From the IMG/VR virus record IMGVR_UViG_3300017963_000357, positions 1 to 48,605 of that record: DNA of 48,605 bases. The stretch is one strand, 5' to 3'. The notes beneath the pieces were generated by a model. It had not been told where the DNA came from, ran no database searches, and saw nothing but the letters and a program-made list of their open reading frames with translations. Shown here piece after piece: positions 18,327-26,983 of this stretch. Numbering within the stretch: position 1 is the first letter of the stretch; each line of letters begins with the position of its first letter. Source of the stretch: a virus. Position numbers and translations under genes: made by a program.

Positions 18327-18641
18327 TTATGCTCCGATCCAAGCAATGTCTTGTGTCGCGGCTGTAGAAATCAGCCATATCTTTGTCGCGTCATCGGTCG
18401 GGACTAGCATCGATGCCCCAGCCGGTAAAGGCATGCCACCGGTACTCTCTGCGGAGTCGGCAGTTACATTCGAACCCACTCCAACCCACACGTCAGCAGC
18501 ATTTGCAGAGTTGGCTCGCAATAGAACGCCCTTTTGCATCGTTTGTGGATTAGTGGAAACAAGTTGCACGGCGGTAGTCCCTACAGCCTTATGCCCATGC
18601 TTGAGCGGCGACGCCACGGTGTCTTTGAATTCAGCTGGCAT
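18327..18641 (-). CDS. Small virion protein, 104 aa
   Basis: MPAEFKDTVASPLKHGHKAVG, then beta-like sequence rich in small residues (GVLLRANSANAADVWVGVGS, GMPLPAGASMLVP). Proteins of this size and pattern occur near phage fibre genes and may form beta-sandwich decoration or spike parts. It ends 4 bases before the long collar gene starts. Function not established. Confidence 0.6.
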   Translation of the reverse strand: MPAEFKDTVASPLKHGHKAVGTTAVQLVSTNPQTMQKGVLLRANSANAADVWVGVGSNVTADSAESTGGMPLPAGASMLVPTDDATKIWLISTAATQDIAWIGA

Positions 18642-18651
18642 GTTGAGGTCC

Positions 18652-18897
18652 TCATTTGAGAAGGGTTAGTGCTGTTTCCGCTCCCAAGGCAGCAACAGCG
18701 GTCACAACGATCCACAGGAACTTCCCACGGATTCTGTCTTTGTCTTCTAGCAATGCCATCCGTGTTAAGAGCCCCGGCTTACCGTTGCCTAGTAAACTGT
18801 CTCTGATTTCCTTACAAGTTGTCTCGATCGTCGCAACCTTCACGTGCTGCTCGGCTTGCGCTTTCAACAACTCCTGGATGGTGTCCTTATCCGTCAT
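18652..18897 (-). CDS. Small coiled-coil membrane protein, possible holin/XhlA-like
   Basis: I start at MTDKDTIQELL (18897), since an upstream ATG would place the capsid terminator hairpin inside the gene. The 81-residue product has an amphipathic helix (KAQAEQHVKVATIETTCKEI) then one C-terminal transmembrane helix (FLWIVVTAVAALGAETALTLL). This coil-plus-one-helix plan is that of haemolysin XhlA-type accessory holins. A tail or head role is also possible. Confidence 0.6.
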   Translation of the reverse strand: MTDKDTIQELLKAQAEQHVKVATIETTCKEIRDSLLGNGKPGLLTRMALLEDKDRIRGKFLWIVVTAVAALGAETALTLLK

Positions 18898-18921
18898 CTT
18901 CCCGCTCCATAAACAGCCAGC

Positions 18922-18947
18922 GCCCTCCCCGATTGATCGGGGAGGGC
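18922..18947 (-). terminator. Terminator hairpin after the major capsid gene
   Basis: GCCCTCCCCGAT (18922-18933) and ATCGGGGAGGGC (18936-18947) are perfect 12-bp inverted arms separated by TG. It lies 15 bases past the capsid stop on the leftward strand. No long T-run follows, but the stem is very stable. Confidence 0.7.
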
Positions 18948-18961
18948 AGCCGACTAGTTGA

Positions 18962-20356
18962 TTAGCCAAGCATCACCACACCGAGATTGGTGTCGAGGGT
19001 CTGGACACCAGCGAGCATGTCCAAAGTCACCTTTGTACCAGCGGAAGCGATGTCATACTGCATCGCAATTCGCATCGGTACATCCTTGTAGACCGCTTGG
19101 AATGCACGGACGCCAAGGTTCGACGCGGGCAGAGCCAGGGGACGTGTCACGAGAGCCAGAGCTTCGCGATGGAAGCAGAAGTTGTAACCGCCAGCTGGGC
19201 CTGGGAAGCAAGCCTGGTTGTTGATCACGGCAACTTCCAGAGGTCGGTCAAGGAGCAGGTAGCGATCGCTCGCCCCACCGTCCCAAGACTCGATCACTGT
19301 GTAGGTCCGGCGAGCCGCACCTACACCGATAGCCAACAGTTGCCCGACGCGCGGGTACTTACCAGCGGTGTAGCCATCGACCAGAATCTGCTTACCTTCA
19401 CCAGCGGCGTAACCAGCAGCGTTCTTGATCGCACAAGCCTTGTAGTACGTGATCGCGGCACCGGAGGCGGTACCACTTACGAGACCTGCATCCAATGTCA
19501 CATCGGGACCAGCACCAGTGGCTGTGATGTAACGGGGCTGCTCGTCGCCAACAATCGTTGTGAAACAACCGACGGTTACGCCAGTCGTGTTCGTCACGGC
19601 AATGTTGGTCTCGCCAGCAGGCTCAACAGCTGTCGTTGTGGTCGAAGCGGTGTCCGCTGTCGTCGCCACGACGAGAGGCGTGTTCTGGTCCATCCAGGTG
19701 TTCATACCAAGGATACGACCGAGGCTGGCTTCACGAAGAGCCGTGCCGTCGTCACCCTTCTTGTCGGCAGTCACGAATGTCTGGTCCTTCAAGAGGGCGG
19801 TTTCACCGGAGGGACTCACAACAAGGTTACGCCCAGCGGCGCCAGCCTTGTTCTCGATCAGCTTCTGGCGTGCCGCCAACACTGTGTCGTAAGACGTTGT
19901 GCTGGACAACAGACCCAAGCCACCGACGGTGTTCGCGAGGAACTCATGGACTTGACCCAAGAGAACACGATCGATACCGTTGGCAATCGAGATCATCGCA
20001 GGTTCCAAGTACATCTCGACGAGGTCCTGGAACGACTTCGAAGCCTCTCCGTCTTTGATGACGAAGTGCTCGTAGAAATACTGGTTCAGCGGAACCGCAA
20101 CGTTTGTCGCTACCGCATCTTGTGCCACAACGGCTGTCGCATCGTCACGTCGACGGATGCCGAACTCACCAGGTCGACGTGTATTCACAACGTCACCATA
20201 GCTGGCTACCATATCCTCGAAGTCACGGTGGACCAAGTTGGCCATCACCATGTTCTCTGTCAGGATCATCAGACCCTCGTTGGCCCAGTGCTCCGGGATA
20301 AGTGCGTCATTGTCATTCGCGTACAACGAAACGACGGGATTCAAGTAAGTAGTCAT
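18962..20356 (-). CDS. Major capsid protein (P22-like coat)
   Basis: The start at MTTYLNPVVSLY (20356) has GGAG 10 bases upstream; an ATG 11 codons earlier lacks one. The product is 464 residues. EHWANEGLMILTENMVMANLVHRDFE and the FQDLVEMYLEPAM helix follow the P22 coat family layout. Residues about 235-300 are Thr/Gly/Ala-rich beta sequence and look like an insertion domain. The scaffold gene lies directly upstream, and both share the N-terminal peptide YLNPVVSLY. Confidence 0.9.
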   Translation of the reverse strand: MTTYLNPVVSLYANDNDALIPEHWANEGLMILTENMVMANLVHRDFEDMVASYGDVVNTRRPGEFGIRRRDDATAVVAQDAVATNVAVPLNQYFYEHFVIKDGEASKSFQDLVEMYLEPAMISIANGIDRVLLGQVHEFLANTVGGLGLLSSTTSYDTVLAARQKLIENKAGAAGRNLVVSPSGETALLKDQTFVTADKKGDDGTALREASLGRILGMNTWMDQNTPLVVATTADTASTTTTAVEPAGETNIAVTNTTGVTVGCFTTIVGDEQPRYITATGAGPDVTLDAGLVSGTASGAAITYYKACAIKNAAGYAAGEGKQILVDGYTAGKYPRVGQLLAIGVGAARRTYTVIESWDGGASDRYLLLDRPLEVAVINNQACFPGPAGGYNFCFHREALALVTRPLALPASNLGVRAFQAVYKDVPMRIAMQYDIASAGTKVTLDMLAGVQTLDTNLGVVMLG

Positions 20357-20424
20357 GTCCTTATTTCTCCATAAGGTAGGGTTACGCACCGCGTGGGTGC
20401 AGGTCTGTCAAAGTTCAACCCCGA

Positions 20425-21267
20425 CTATTGAAAAGCCCTTCGGGCGCGACCCACTTTGGCTGGGTCCTTGCGTCTCAATTCCTGGTACTGCTCGGGTGTC
20501 AGCTTAGAAATATCGATTTCCCCGTTGGCACCCGGTGTGACACCACCGGTAGTGGAAGCCCCGCCAACGCCCGCAGCCACATTCGCAAGAAATAGGTTGG
20601 GGTCAATAACTTTCAGACGCTCGACGGCGTCATCGGGGGTTCGGTTGGAGATGTAAGCTTCGCCAGCTTCATTCACATCTGGCAAGTCTACTCTCGGGAC
20701 AAGCTCACCGTCGATCGGATTCCCCTTCTCGTCAACTGGGGGCACCAACTTGGTGTGCTTCTCCAATATCGTTACAATCTGGGATGCTTTATAAGCACCG
20801 TGCTTGCTCGCCGCATCTGTCAACGCTCGTTCGATTGTTGACCTGGTGTAGCGGTTCTCGTAGTCCTGTGCTCGCTTCTCCAGTTCTTTGAGCTTGTTCT
20901 CGTACTGTTCTCGAATCTCACGCTTTTCGACTTTGGCTTGTTCTTCCTTCGTCCGGTTCTGACGTTGGAGTTCTTCAAGCCGCTCTGTGAGTGAATCGCG
21001 TTCTGATTCTGTGAGTCCCTTCGATGCGAGGAGGTTTTGATAGTCCTTCTCGATCTTCTTGAACTCTTCCTGTCGGGCTTTCCGGTCCTTTGCGAGTCGT
21101 TCTTGAACGTACTGGTTCAACTGCTCTTGCGTGAAGACTTTGTCTTGCTGCTGGGCTGCTGCGGCTGCGGCATCGGCAGCTGTCTTCTGTAGCGCGGCTT
21201 GTGCGGCGGCTACGTCGGCGTCAGTTGATTCTCCCTCGTACAGTGAAACGACCGGATTCAAATACAT
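20425..21267 (-). CDS. Capsid scaffolding protein
   Basis: A 280-residue, strongly helical, charged protein between portal/adaptor and capsid. After MYLNPVVSLY comes an Ala/Gln-rich stretch, a long coiled coil (about residues 45-145, KEEQAKVEKREIREQYENKL) and a C-terminal DISKLTPEQYQELRRKDP segment ending in basic RARRAFQ, as in P22-like scaffolds that bind coat through a basic helix-loop-helix. It should be absent from mature virions. Confidence 0.9.
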   Translation of the reverse strand: MYLNPVVSLYEGESTDADVAAAQAALQKTAADAAAAAAQQQDKVFTQEQLNQYVQERLAKDRKARQEEFKKIEKDYQNLLASKGLTESERDSLTERLEELQRQNRTKEEQAKVEKREIREQYENKLKELEKRAQDYENRYTRSTIERALTDAASKHGAYKASQIVTILEKHTKLVPPVDEKGNPIDGELVPRVDLPDVNEAGEAYISNRTPDDAVERLKVIDPNLFLANVAAGVGGASTTGGVTPGANGEIDISKLTPEQYQELRRKDPAKVGRARRAFQ

Positions 21268-21336
21268 GTCTTTCCTCTTTTTACCCTGCGAGTACCCAGG
21301 TGTTCATCCTCTAAGGCAGGTTTAGGATGCTGGTAG

Positions 21337-21900
21337 CTATGAGACTCGACGAATCTTGATTGCGTCATTGTCTCGGATGAAAGGTTTGAGTATTCTCCAC
21401 GCAAGTGCGTTGGGAACCATGTTAATAAGATGCTCGATCGGCACTTGGCTTCGGTTGTACGTGGCTCTCGCGGAGGCGATGCCCATACTGGAGATACCGA
21501 GGTTCTCAAGTTCGATCTCAACATCTACGCCATCCAACAATGAATGAGCGATTTCATAGCAGGCCCGTCGAATGTCTTCGGGCACTACTGTGTCTTGTCC
21601 TCGTGGGAATGCGAGCGGCTGTGCGAGATTTGCTGCTTGTAATTCCGCAATCGTTATACACCCCTCATCCAGGGCACCCTCTGAGCTGCACGCATTACAC
21701 GAGTTCGTTGTATTGATCAAGGTGTAGACCGTAGCCTTGTCACCTTTGAAGTTCAAGTAGTCGATGATTCTTGTTGCGGCGATCAACGCCTTTGTTCTGT
21801 CGGTAGGTACCGCATTCGTCCACGCATGTTCATGCAGGCGCGATGCGAAGTAGTCTTCGGCTTCGGCGAGCGTTCCGTAGTAGGTCTCATTGATAGCCAT
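21337..21900 (-). CDS. Head-tail adaptor-like protein (DnaT-like phage family)
   Basis: A 187-residue protein (MAINETYYGTLAEAEDYFASRLHEHAW). The opening, with an aromatic-rich helix then W, and the RACYEIAHSLLDG helix fit the phage family often named 'DnaT-like', believed to act as head-tail adaptors. It follows the portal with a one-base overlap. NSCNACSSEGALDEGC gives a Cys cluster of unknown use. Confidence 0.65.
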   Translation of the reverse strand: MAINETYYGTLAEAEDYFASRLHEHAWTNAVPTDRTKALIAATRIIDYLNFKGDKATVYTLINTTNSCNACSSEGALDEGCITIAELQAANLAQPLAFPRGQDTVVPEDIRRACYEIAHSLLDGVDVEIELENLGISSMGIASARATYNRSQVPIEHLINMVPNALAWRILKPFIRDNDAIKIRRVS

Positions 21901-23735
21901 TACTTATTCTCCGTTCGCTTGCCCTTACCTCGTACACGCTTCTTCCTATCAGCTTGGAGGTCTGGGTTATTCGCTTCCTCTCGCTCCTTCGAGGCGCCAC
22001 CACTCCCATCATCGAAGTCCTTCAGCCCCCGTGCGGCTAGGTTGTCGTCCTCACCGTCGTCTTTACTGCTTTGTGCTTCTGCGATACGTGCGAGTCGGTC
22101 CGCGTGGTCGATCCTTGCTTTCTTCACTTCTTCTTCACCCTCGAACCCGAGTGCCAGGTTAGCGGTGACTTCACCAACGGCTCCACGTTCCAACGCCTCG
22201 AAGATGACGTCCGGATCACTTGTCGTAAACGCAGCTGTCTCGATCTCTCGGAAGATTGTGTTCATGTCATCGACGCTGATCTTACCGCCCAGGAGGACAG
22301 TGATGATCGTCTTCCACAGTTCCTTGCGGGCGGTGGAAGACGGTGTTTGCTTGATCAGGTCAACAAGACCAGCCGCTTCGTCGATTCGTTCTTGGTCGCT
22401 GCGGAGGGCGTACCGCTCGGGGTACTTGATGACTGCAATGTTACGCGCGGCGACTTCAACGCTCTCGTAGCTGGCCCAGAAGTCAGCAACACGCTGCTCT
22501 GTTTGTTCGAGCACCAGCCCAATGAATGAAAGACCCGCTTCCAAACCTTGGTTGTCGAACGACTTCGATGCCGCCGACTGACGGGGCGCCGCTGTATTCA
22601 CAACCGCGAGGTTGATGAGTTGTCGGATGTTGGCTTCCAGCTTCTCTTGAAGCTTCATGGAGCCCAGTAGGGGTTCACTTGACGGGTGGATAAACCCAGG
22701 TCGGTCTGTATTGCGGTCGTACTTGATGCCGTGCTCAAGCCCGATCTTCATTTCCTTTAGGTGCGTGTGCTGCCCACCCGCTTCGGCTGTGCCGTCTGGG
22801 TTGACATTGTGTTTCAGGTGGTCGCCGACCGCTCGCAGGTCTTCTTGCTGCGAGAGGAACGGGAAGTTGACTTTGTATGCAAACGCCACGTCGCGGGATG
22901 ACATGTTCATGAGAGCGATCTGGTGACGGTACACATCTCTCAGAAGGCTGTCGCCGATGTCCGGCATGATGAACGGGATGCGGTTCAAGTTCAGCACGCG
23001 TGGTTCGGTAACAATGTCGCCGTTCGCATTCACTGTGTCGCCATTCTCATCGAAGAACTGCAAGCGAACGAGACCGTCAACAGGATCGATCCACAAGAGG
23101 CGGTACCGCTCAAACGTTTGGATCGGTAGGAGCGTCGCATCATCGTAGTCGAGACACGTGTCACGTAGTAAGATGGACTGGAATTCACTCGGGTCTTCTG
23201 GTCTCGACAGTCTCCATGACAGGATGTCTTCGACCTGGTACATGTAGATGTAAGGTCGGAAGTTGGCGGCTCGAATATCAGCGAGGGTTGGGAGTGATCC
23301 ATCATCACGACGAATATCTGGGCTGTCCACATACAAACCACATCGCCCCATCACGAGTAGTTCGGTCAGGACATCTTTCCCGAAGAACCCATTCATTGTG
23401 CTACCACGAAGGTCAACGCCGTTATCCAGCCCGGCTACGGCACGGTGATACGAGGCACTACCGTCGCGACGGACAATCGAGTGCATCCGTTGGAAGATAC
23501 TGTTTCGAACGTCGTTGACGGCTGCTTTGGCAAACGTCGGAGCGGGTGCCATGTCCTTCCGCGCCTGGAAGTCAAGGGCATCCTCTTGACGGTCGATCTT
23601 TGTCATGTACTCTTCGACGAACTCATCTCCGCCTCGGTACGTATATCTCCACTTTCTCCACATGCCTTGATCTGTGAGATAGGCAGGGTGGCGCGCATCG
23701 ATAATCCGACGCTTTGTCGTTAGGTTGGTTGGCAT
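21900..23735 (-). CDS. Portal protein
   Basis: A 611-residue protein placed after terminase and before adaptor/scaffold. It opens MPTNLTTKRRIIDARHPAY and has VNDVRNSIFQRMHSIVRRDG, LTELLVMGRCGLYVD and IALMNMSSRDVAFAYK, the pattern of DUF4055-type portals. The C-terminus is a charged, disordered tail (about 550-611). The portal forms the dodecameric DNA channel of the head. One-base overlaps on both sides indicate coupled translation. Confidence 0.9.
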   Translation of the reverse strand: MPTNLTTKRRIIDARHPAYLTDQGMWRKWRYTYRGGDEFVEEYMTKIDRQEDALDFQARKDMAPAPTFAKAAVNDVRNSIFQRMHSIVRRDGSASYHRAVAGLDNGVDLRGSTMNGFFGKDVLTELLVMGRCGLYVDSPDIRRDDGSLPTLADIRAANFRPYIYMYQVEDILSWRLSRPEDPSEFQSILLRDTCLDYDDATLLPIQTFERYRLLWIDPVDGLVRLQFFDENGDTVNANGDIVTEPRVLNLNRIPFIMPDIGDSLLRDVYRHQIALMNMSSRDVAFAYKVNFPFLSQQEDLRAVGDHLKHNVNPDGTAEAGGQHTHLKEMKIGLEHGIKYDRNTDRPGFIHPSSEPLLGSMKLQEKLEANIRQLINLAVVNTAAPRQSAASKSFDNQGLEAGLSFIGLVLEQTEQRVADFWASYESVEVAARNIAVIKYPERYALRSDQERIDEAAGLVDLIKQTPSSTARKELWKTIITVLLGGKISVDDMNTIFREIETAAFTTSDPDVIFEALERGAVGEVTANLALGFEGEEEVKKARIDHADRLARIAEAQSSKDDGEDDNLAARGLKDFDDGSGGASKEREEANNPDLQADRKKRVRGKGKRTENK

Positions 23736-24151
23736 TATGAGCCCTCCCCACTGTTTAAGTACGAGATTGCGTTGTACAACAACTCAGTCCCATCTCGAAA
23801 GAGCCCCAACCCATGGTTACACCGATTCCATAGGAGCCCACGTACCTCACCCGTTTGATGGTCATGATCAATGTAAAATGCTTTCTGCTTTCCACCTGGT
23901 TTCTTTGCCCCACAGATCGCACATCCATAACCTTGTTTGGCCAGCATGGTGTCATAGTCTGCAATGGTGATCCCATACTTGCTTTTTATATTCGCTGCAC
24001 GTTGTTTGTGTCGATTCTTTTTGTAGTAGTCACGTACGTACATATTGTTGCAAGTTCGGCAACGTGGTCCCCGTCCCGATTTCATCCGCTTGTTACGCAT
24101 GAACTCCTCGAAAGACTTAGTTTCACCACATAGCGTACACGTTTTCATCAT
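23735..24151 (-). CDS. HNH endonuclease, recombination endonuclease VII family
   Basis: A 138-residue protein. N-terminal CTLCGE with CRTCNNMY forms a zinc-binding pair, and YGCAICG, DHDHQTGEVRGLLWNRCNHGLG is the endonuclease VII / HNH core with its catalytic DHDH. It sits between terL and portal, its start nested in the terL stop (ATGATGA). Possible roles are packaging-linked cleavage, branch resolution, or a free-standing homing nuclease. Confidence 0.85.
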   Translation of the reverse strand: MMKTCTLCGETKSFEEFMRNKRMKSGRGPRCRTCNNMYVRDYYKKNRHKQRAANIKSKYGITIADYDTMLAKQGYGCAICGAKKPGGKQKAFYIDHDHQTGEVRGLLWNRCNHGLGLFRDGTELLYNAISYLNSGEGS

Positions 24152-25848
24152 AAGAAAGTCCGGATATCGGTTCCACGCACATAACTCGCTGCGAATGGTA
24201 ATGCAATCTCAGCGTAGTTCAAGGAATGAGCATAGTGGTCAGCTCTGTTCCCTGGCTTCAAGTACGTTGCGACCGGGTTATCATTCTCGTCCTTCTTGTA
24301 CGTACGCACAAGCGTCTTGAGATGGTCCCTCATCTCGATGTTGATGTCTCTTGGCAAGAGCATCCGTGGTTCAGCTGTCTTGTAGCGACCCAGGGTGATG
24401 TCGAGCCAACTTGTTCGATCTACTGTTGCGACTTCCGTTCGCATGTCGTCCATCTCCGTCACTGCCACTTCTTTCTGCGGCACTCCTCGGCGGTAGCGGC
24501 ACAGCGTGACATAACCCGGGAAGGACCGTGCGAACTGTCTGGCGTCGTGCGTGTTGGGGTCGGCGTCGACCACACAGTGCATTACTTGCCACGTCCGCAT
24601 CATCTCGCGGAGCCTGCCCCATCCGTTGTCGGCTTGCACGTTGAACTTGCCGAACCACAACATCTTGCCGATGGCGACTGCATTCAAATCTGGTCCAAAC
24701 GCTTCGAAGAACCATTCAATCACCACTACATGTAACCAGTTGCCTTGATCCACACCCATCGTGATCATGCGTCTATGAGCAGCTTCACTCTGGATTGGCG
24801 GCATGTCGTTCTTCGAGTGCCCTCGAATGCAGTTATCGATTTGACCATCGATGATCTGCCCGCCTTCTGGCACGAACGGCTTGCCGAGCTTCGATTTGTG
24901 GAACTCAGCCTCGGCTCCTTCGTCGCCCATCCCACGGAGGTGGGCAATTACAATCTCGCCCGGGGTGACAGTGAAGCTGTACAGCTGATTGATGTGGAAT
25001 CCTCGGTTGTCCATGTTGGCGTCGGGATTCATCGGAACCCACTTCGCCTTGTTGAGGAAGTTCGGCTTGTCTTCGTGATTCAGCTTCCCACCACACTCCT
25101 TGCATTTCAGATAGGACTCGTGACATCTTGGGTCGCTCACGCCCTCTCCGATGATCTCCATACAGTCTGGCCAGATCAGTTCAGTCATTCGCGAGCAACA
25201 AGGGCATTCGAAAACGAAGTGTTCTTGGCTGCTTTCGTCGTAAAGGAGACTGACTCCGTGATCAGGTATCGTCGGTGTCGAGATAGCCCAAATGTGCTTC
25301 TCTAATTGCCCCGACAACCGCTCAAAGGCTAACCAGATTTGACTCTGGTCCATTTCGTCGACTTCGTCAAGGATCAGGTCCGAGACAGGGATCGACTTCA
25401 GGTTGCTATCGCCACGGCTTCCTCTGATGTACAGGGTGGTGCCATGGTGAGTTTGTTTCAGCTTCTCGCTGTTCGTGTTTGTGAAGAGGTTCTTCAGGTA
25501 CTGGCTGTGCGTCAGGGCCGGTCCGAATCGACCCTTTGAGAAGTCACCTGCGTTGACCGTCGTTGGCAACACATACAAGACATCTCGTTTGAGCACGTCG
25601 AGTGTGAAGAAGGCGCGGTTGATGCACACTTCCGTCAACCCTGTTTGTGCCGCCTTCATCGCCACGTTCTGGTGTGCCGTGGAGTCGTGGACTCCGCGTG
25701 CCCAGGGATGATACTTGAAACTGAATGGTCCCGGGAAAGGCACTCCCATCACCCGCCTCGCCACCGCCCATCGAGAGCAGGTGGTGAGTGTCCTGGACTT
25801 GAATCCAGAGCGGATGGCTTCTTGTACGTCTGTGAGATCAATTGGCAT
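24148..25848 (-). CDS. terL: Terminase large subunit (GpA-like)
   Basis: A 566-residue packaging motor. The ATPase part has a deviant Walker A (KAAQTGLTE, 65-73) as in lambda gpA-type enzymes, and Walker B LILDEVDEMD (158-167). A zinc-binding insert follows, with cysteines at 215, 217, 218 and at 249, 252. The nuclease domain has MGVDQGNW and CVVDADPNTHDA as likely metal-binding acidic motifs and ends with NRADHYAHSLNYAEIA. GpA-like enzymes usually cut cos-type sites. Confidence 0.93.
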   Translation of the reverse strand: MPIDLTDVQEAIRSGFKSRTLTTCSRWAVARRVMGVPFPGPFSFKYHPWARGVHDSTAHQNVAMKAAQTGLTEVCINRAFFTLDVLKRDVLYVLPTTVNAGDFSKGRFGPALTHSQYLKNLFTNTNSEKLKQTHHGTTLYIRGSRGDSNLKSIPVSDLILDEVDEMDQSQIWLAFERLSGQLEKHIWAISTPTIPDHGVSLLYDESSQEHFVFECPCCSRMTELIWPDCMEIIGEGVSDPRCHESYLKCKECGGKLNHEDKPNFLNKAKWVPMNPDANMDNRGFHINQLYSFTVTPGEIVIAHLRGMGDEGAEAEFHKSKLGKPFVPEGGQIIDGQIDNCIRGHSKNDMPPIQSEAAHRRMITMGVDQGNWLHVVVIEWFFEAFGPDLNAVAIGKMLWFGKFNVQADNGWGRLREMMRTWQVMHCVVDADPNTHDARQFARSFPGYVTLCRYRRGVPQKEVAVTEMDDMRTEVATVDRTSWLDITLGRYKTAEPRMLLPRDINIEMRDHLKTLVRTYKKDENDNPVATYLKPGNRADHYAHSLNYAEIALPFAASYVRGTDIRTFL

Positions 25849-26625
25849 TTATTCGTCGCTGGGTTGCGGACGTTCGGGCTCATCGTTCTCAGGCTCGTCG
25901 TCCTTGACATCTTCTTGTAATTCCTTGAGCCCGTACTTCACATCCGGTTCCGGGCTTGGAAACATCACTTTCTTCTCGGGAGCCATGTACGGACGCTCTT
26001 CCATGTCGTAGAACGCGCGGGTCTCTTCGGCAATCTGCTCCATGGCAGTTAATTCGTCGACTGGCTCGTCCACCTCGGGTTCGTAGTCGAGCACTTCGCC
26101 TGGGGCGGGCGTGTCGGCTACGTAGGCCCTGGGCGATCCCTCATGTACGATCACTTCGTCGGGCGAGAACTGTTTCGTTGTCCAGAGCGTTGTCTCGGGC
26201 TCAACGACGGTCTCGGGCGCGGGCTCAACGACGGTCTCGGGCGAGGGCTCAACGACGGTCTCGGGCGCGGGCTCTGCATCCGACTCGACATAGGTTGGGG
26301 CGGGCAACCCTTCTTCATCTTTAACATACACACGTTTGCCAGCGGGCTCCTTTGGCGTCCAGCGGTCAGTCTCGGGGTTATAGGGTCCGAGCTTACCGTC
26401 TTTCCATTGGTACGGATTGCCAATCTCTTGCCCGTCATTCCCAATCGTCTTGACGACGATGAGGCACTCTTCGAGCGGCACATGGTCAGGAAGCTTGACT
26501 TTGATGGATTCGGTTCCTGGCCACTGTTCGCTCGAACGCTCGGGGACATCAGGGTCGCCGTGGTAGAGTTCGAGTCGAGTGACATACTCGCTAACGGGTA
26601 GTTCAACGTGGATGCGTTCTGCCAT
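25849..26625 (-). CDS. Acidic protein with PETVVEP repeats
   Basis: The start MAERIHVELP (26625) has GGGAG 8 bases upstream, better than the ATG at 26685. The product is 258 residues. An N-terminal folded part (about 1-110, ELYHGDPDVPERSSEQWPG) is followed by three tandem copies of EPAPETVVEP-type repeats (about 120-150) and a very acidic tail ending PERPQPSDE. It ends next to terL. Function unknown; the low-complexity acidic repeat could be a linker. Confidence 0.7.
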   Translation of the reverse strand: MAERIHVELPVSEYVTRLELYHGDPDVPERSSEQWPGTESIKVKLPDHVPLEECLIVVKTIGNDGQEIGNPYQWKDGKLGPYNPETDRWTPKEPAGKRVYVKDEEGLPAPTYVESDAEPAPETVVEPSPETVVEPAPETVVEPETTLWTTKQFSPDEVIVHEGSPRAYVADTPAPGEVLDYEPEVDEPVDELTAMEQIAEETRAFYDMEERPYMAPEKKVMFPSPEPDVKYGLKELQEDVKDDEPENDEPERPQPSDE

Positions 26626-26674
26626 GTAATAGTCTCCCGTCCCGCTGAGTGGGTTGCCTTTCTGATTGCAGCCT

Positions 26675-26983
26675 TTACACGTCATCGGGAATTCCAGTTA
26701 GTTGTGGGGGCCAATGCCTTCGTGGACAACCCTCACTGACAAGTTCTAGTTTGTTTAAGCCGCCTGGTACCCGCTTCAGGAAGCAGCCACATTCGAGACA
26801 CTTACCTCGCTCGGCTGAGATACGCTGGTACCGGTTGCTTGGGCACTTTGTGCAGAAGTCAAACAGAGCCGCAATCAATGTCGGCGACCGCTTGGGCATT
26901 CCTGCGGCGACCCAAGTTGCATACGCGACTGTCGCGTTCTTGATCTGGGTCAGGATCGATACTGAATTCTTTGGACAACACAT
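26675..26983 (-). CDS. Small zinc-finger protein
   Basis: A 102-residue protein with FCTKCPSNRYQ, KCLECGCFLKR and a final CPRRHWP. That is the C-x2-C ... C-x2-C-x-C ... C-P-x3-W pattern of a common small phage zinc protein. The N-terminal half is a helical VAAGMPKRSPTLIAALFDFC segment. The start overlaps the preceding stop (TGATG). It is presumably a binding or regulatory protein; the role is unknown. Confidence 0.7.
   Translation of the reverse strand: MCCPKNSVSILTQIKNATVAYATWVAAGMPKRSPTLIAALFDFCTKCPSNRYQRISAERGKCLECGCFLKRVPGGLNKLELVSEGCPRRHWPPQLTGIPDDV

Noticed and set aside
18898-18969. Longer start for the small membrane protein (ATG at 18969)
   Set aside because: It would translate through the capsid terminator hairpin; the start at 18897 fits better.
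19097-20374. 425-codon rightward frame opposite the capsid gene
   Set aside because: Antisense shadow caused by codon bias; the leftward frame has clear capsid sequence. Similar shadows lie at 11709-13223 and 36348-37676.
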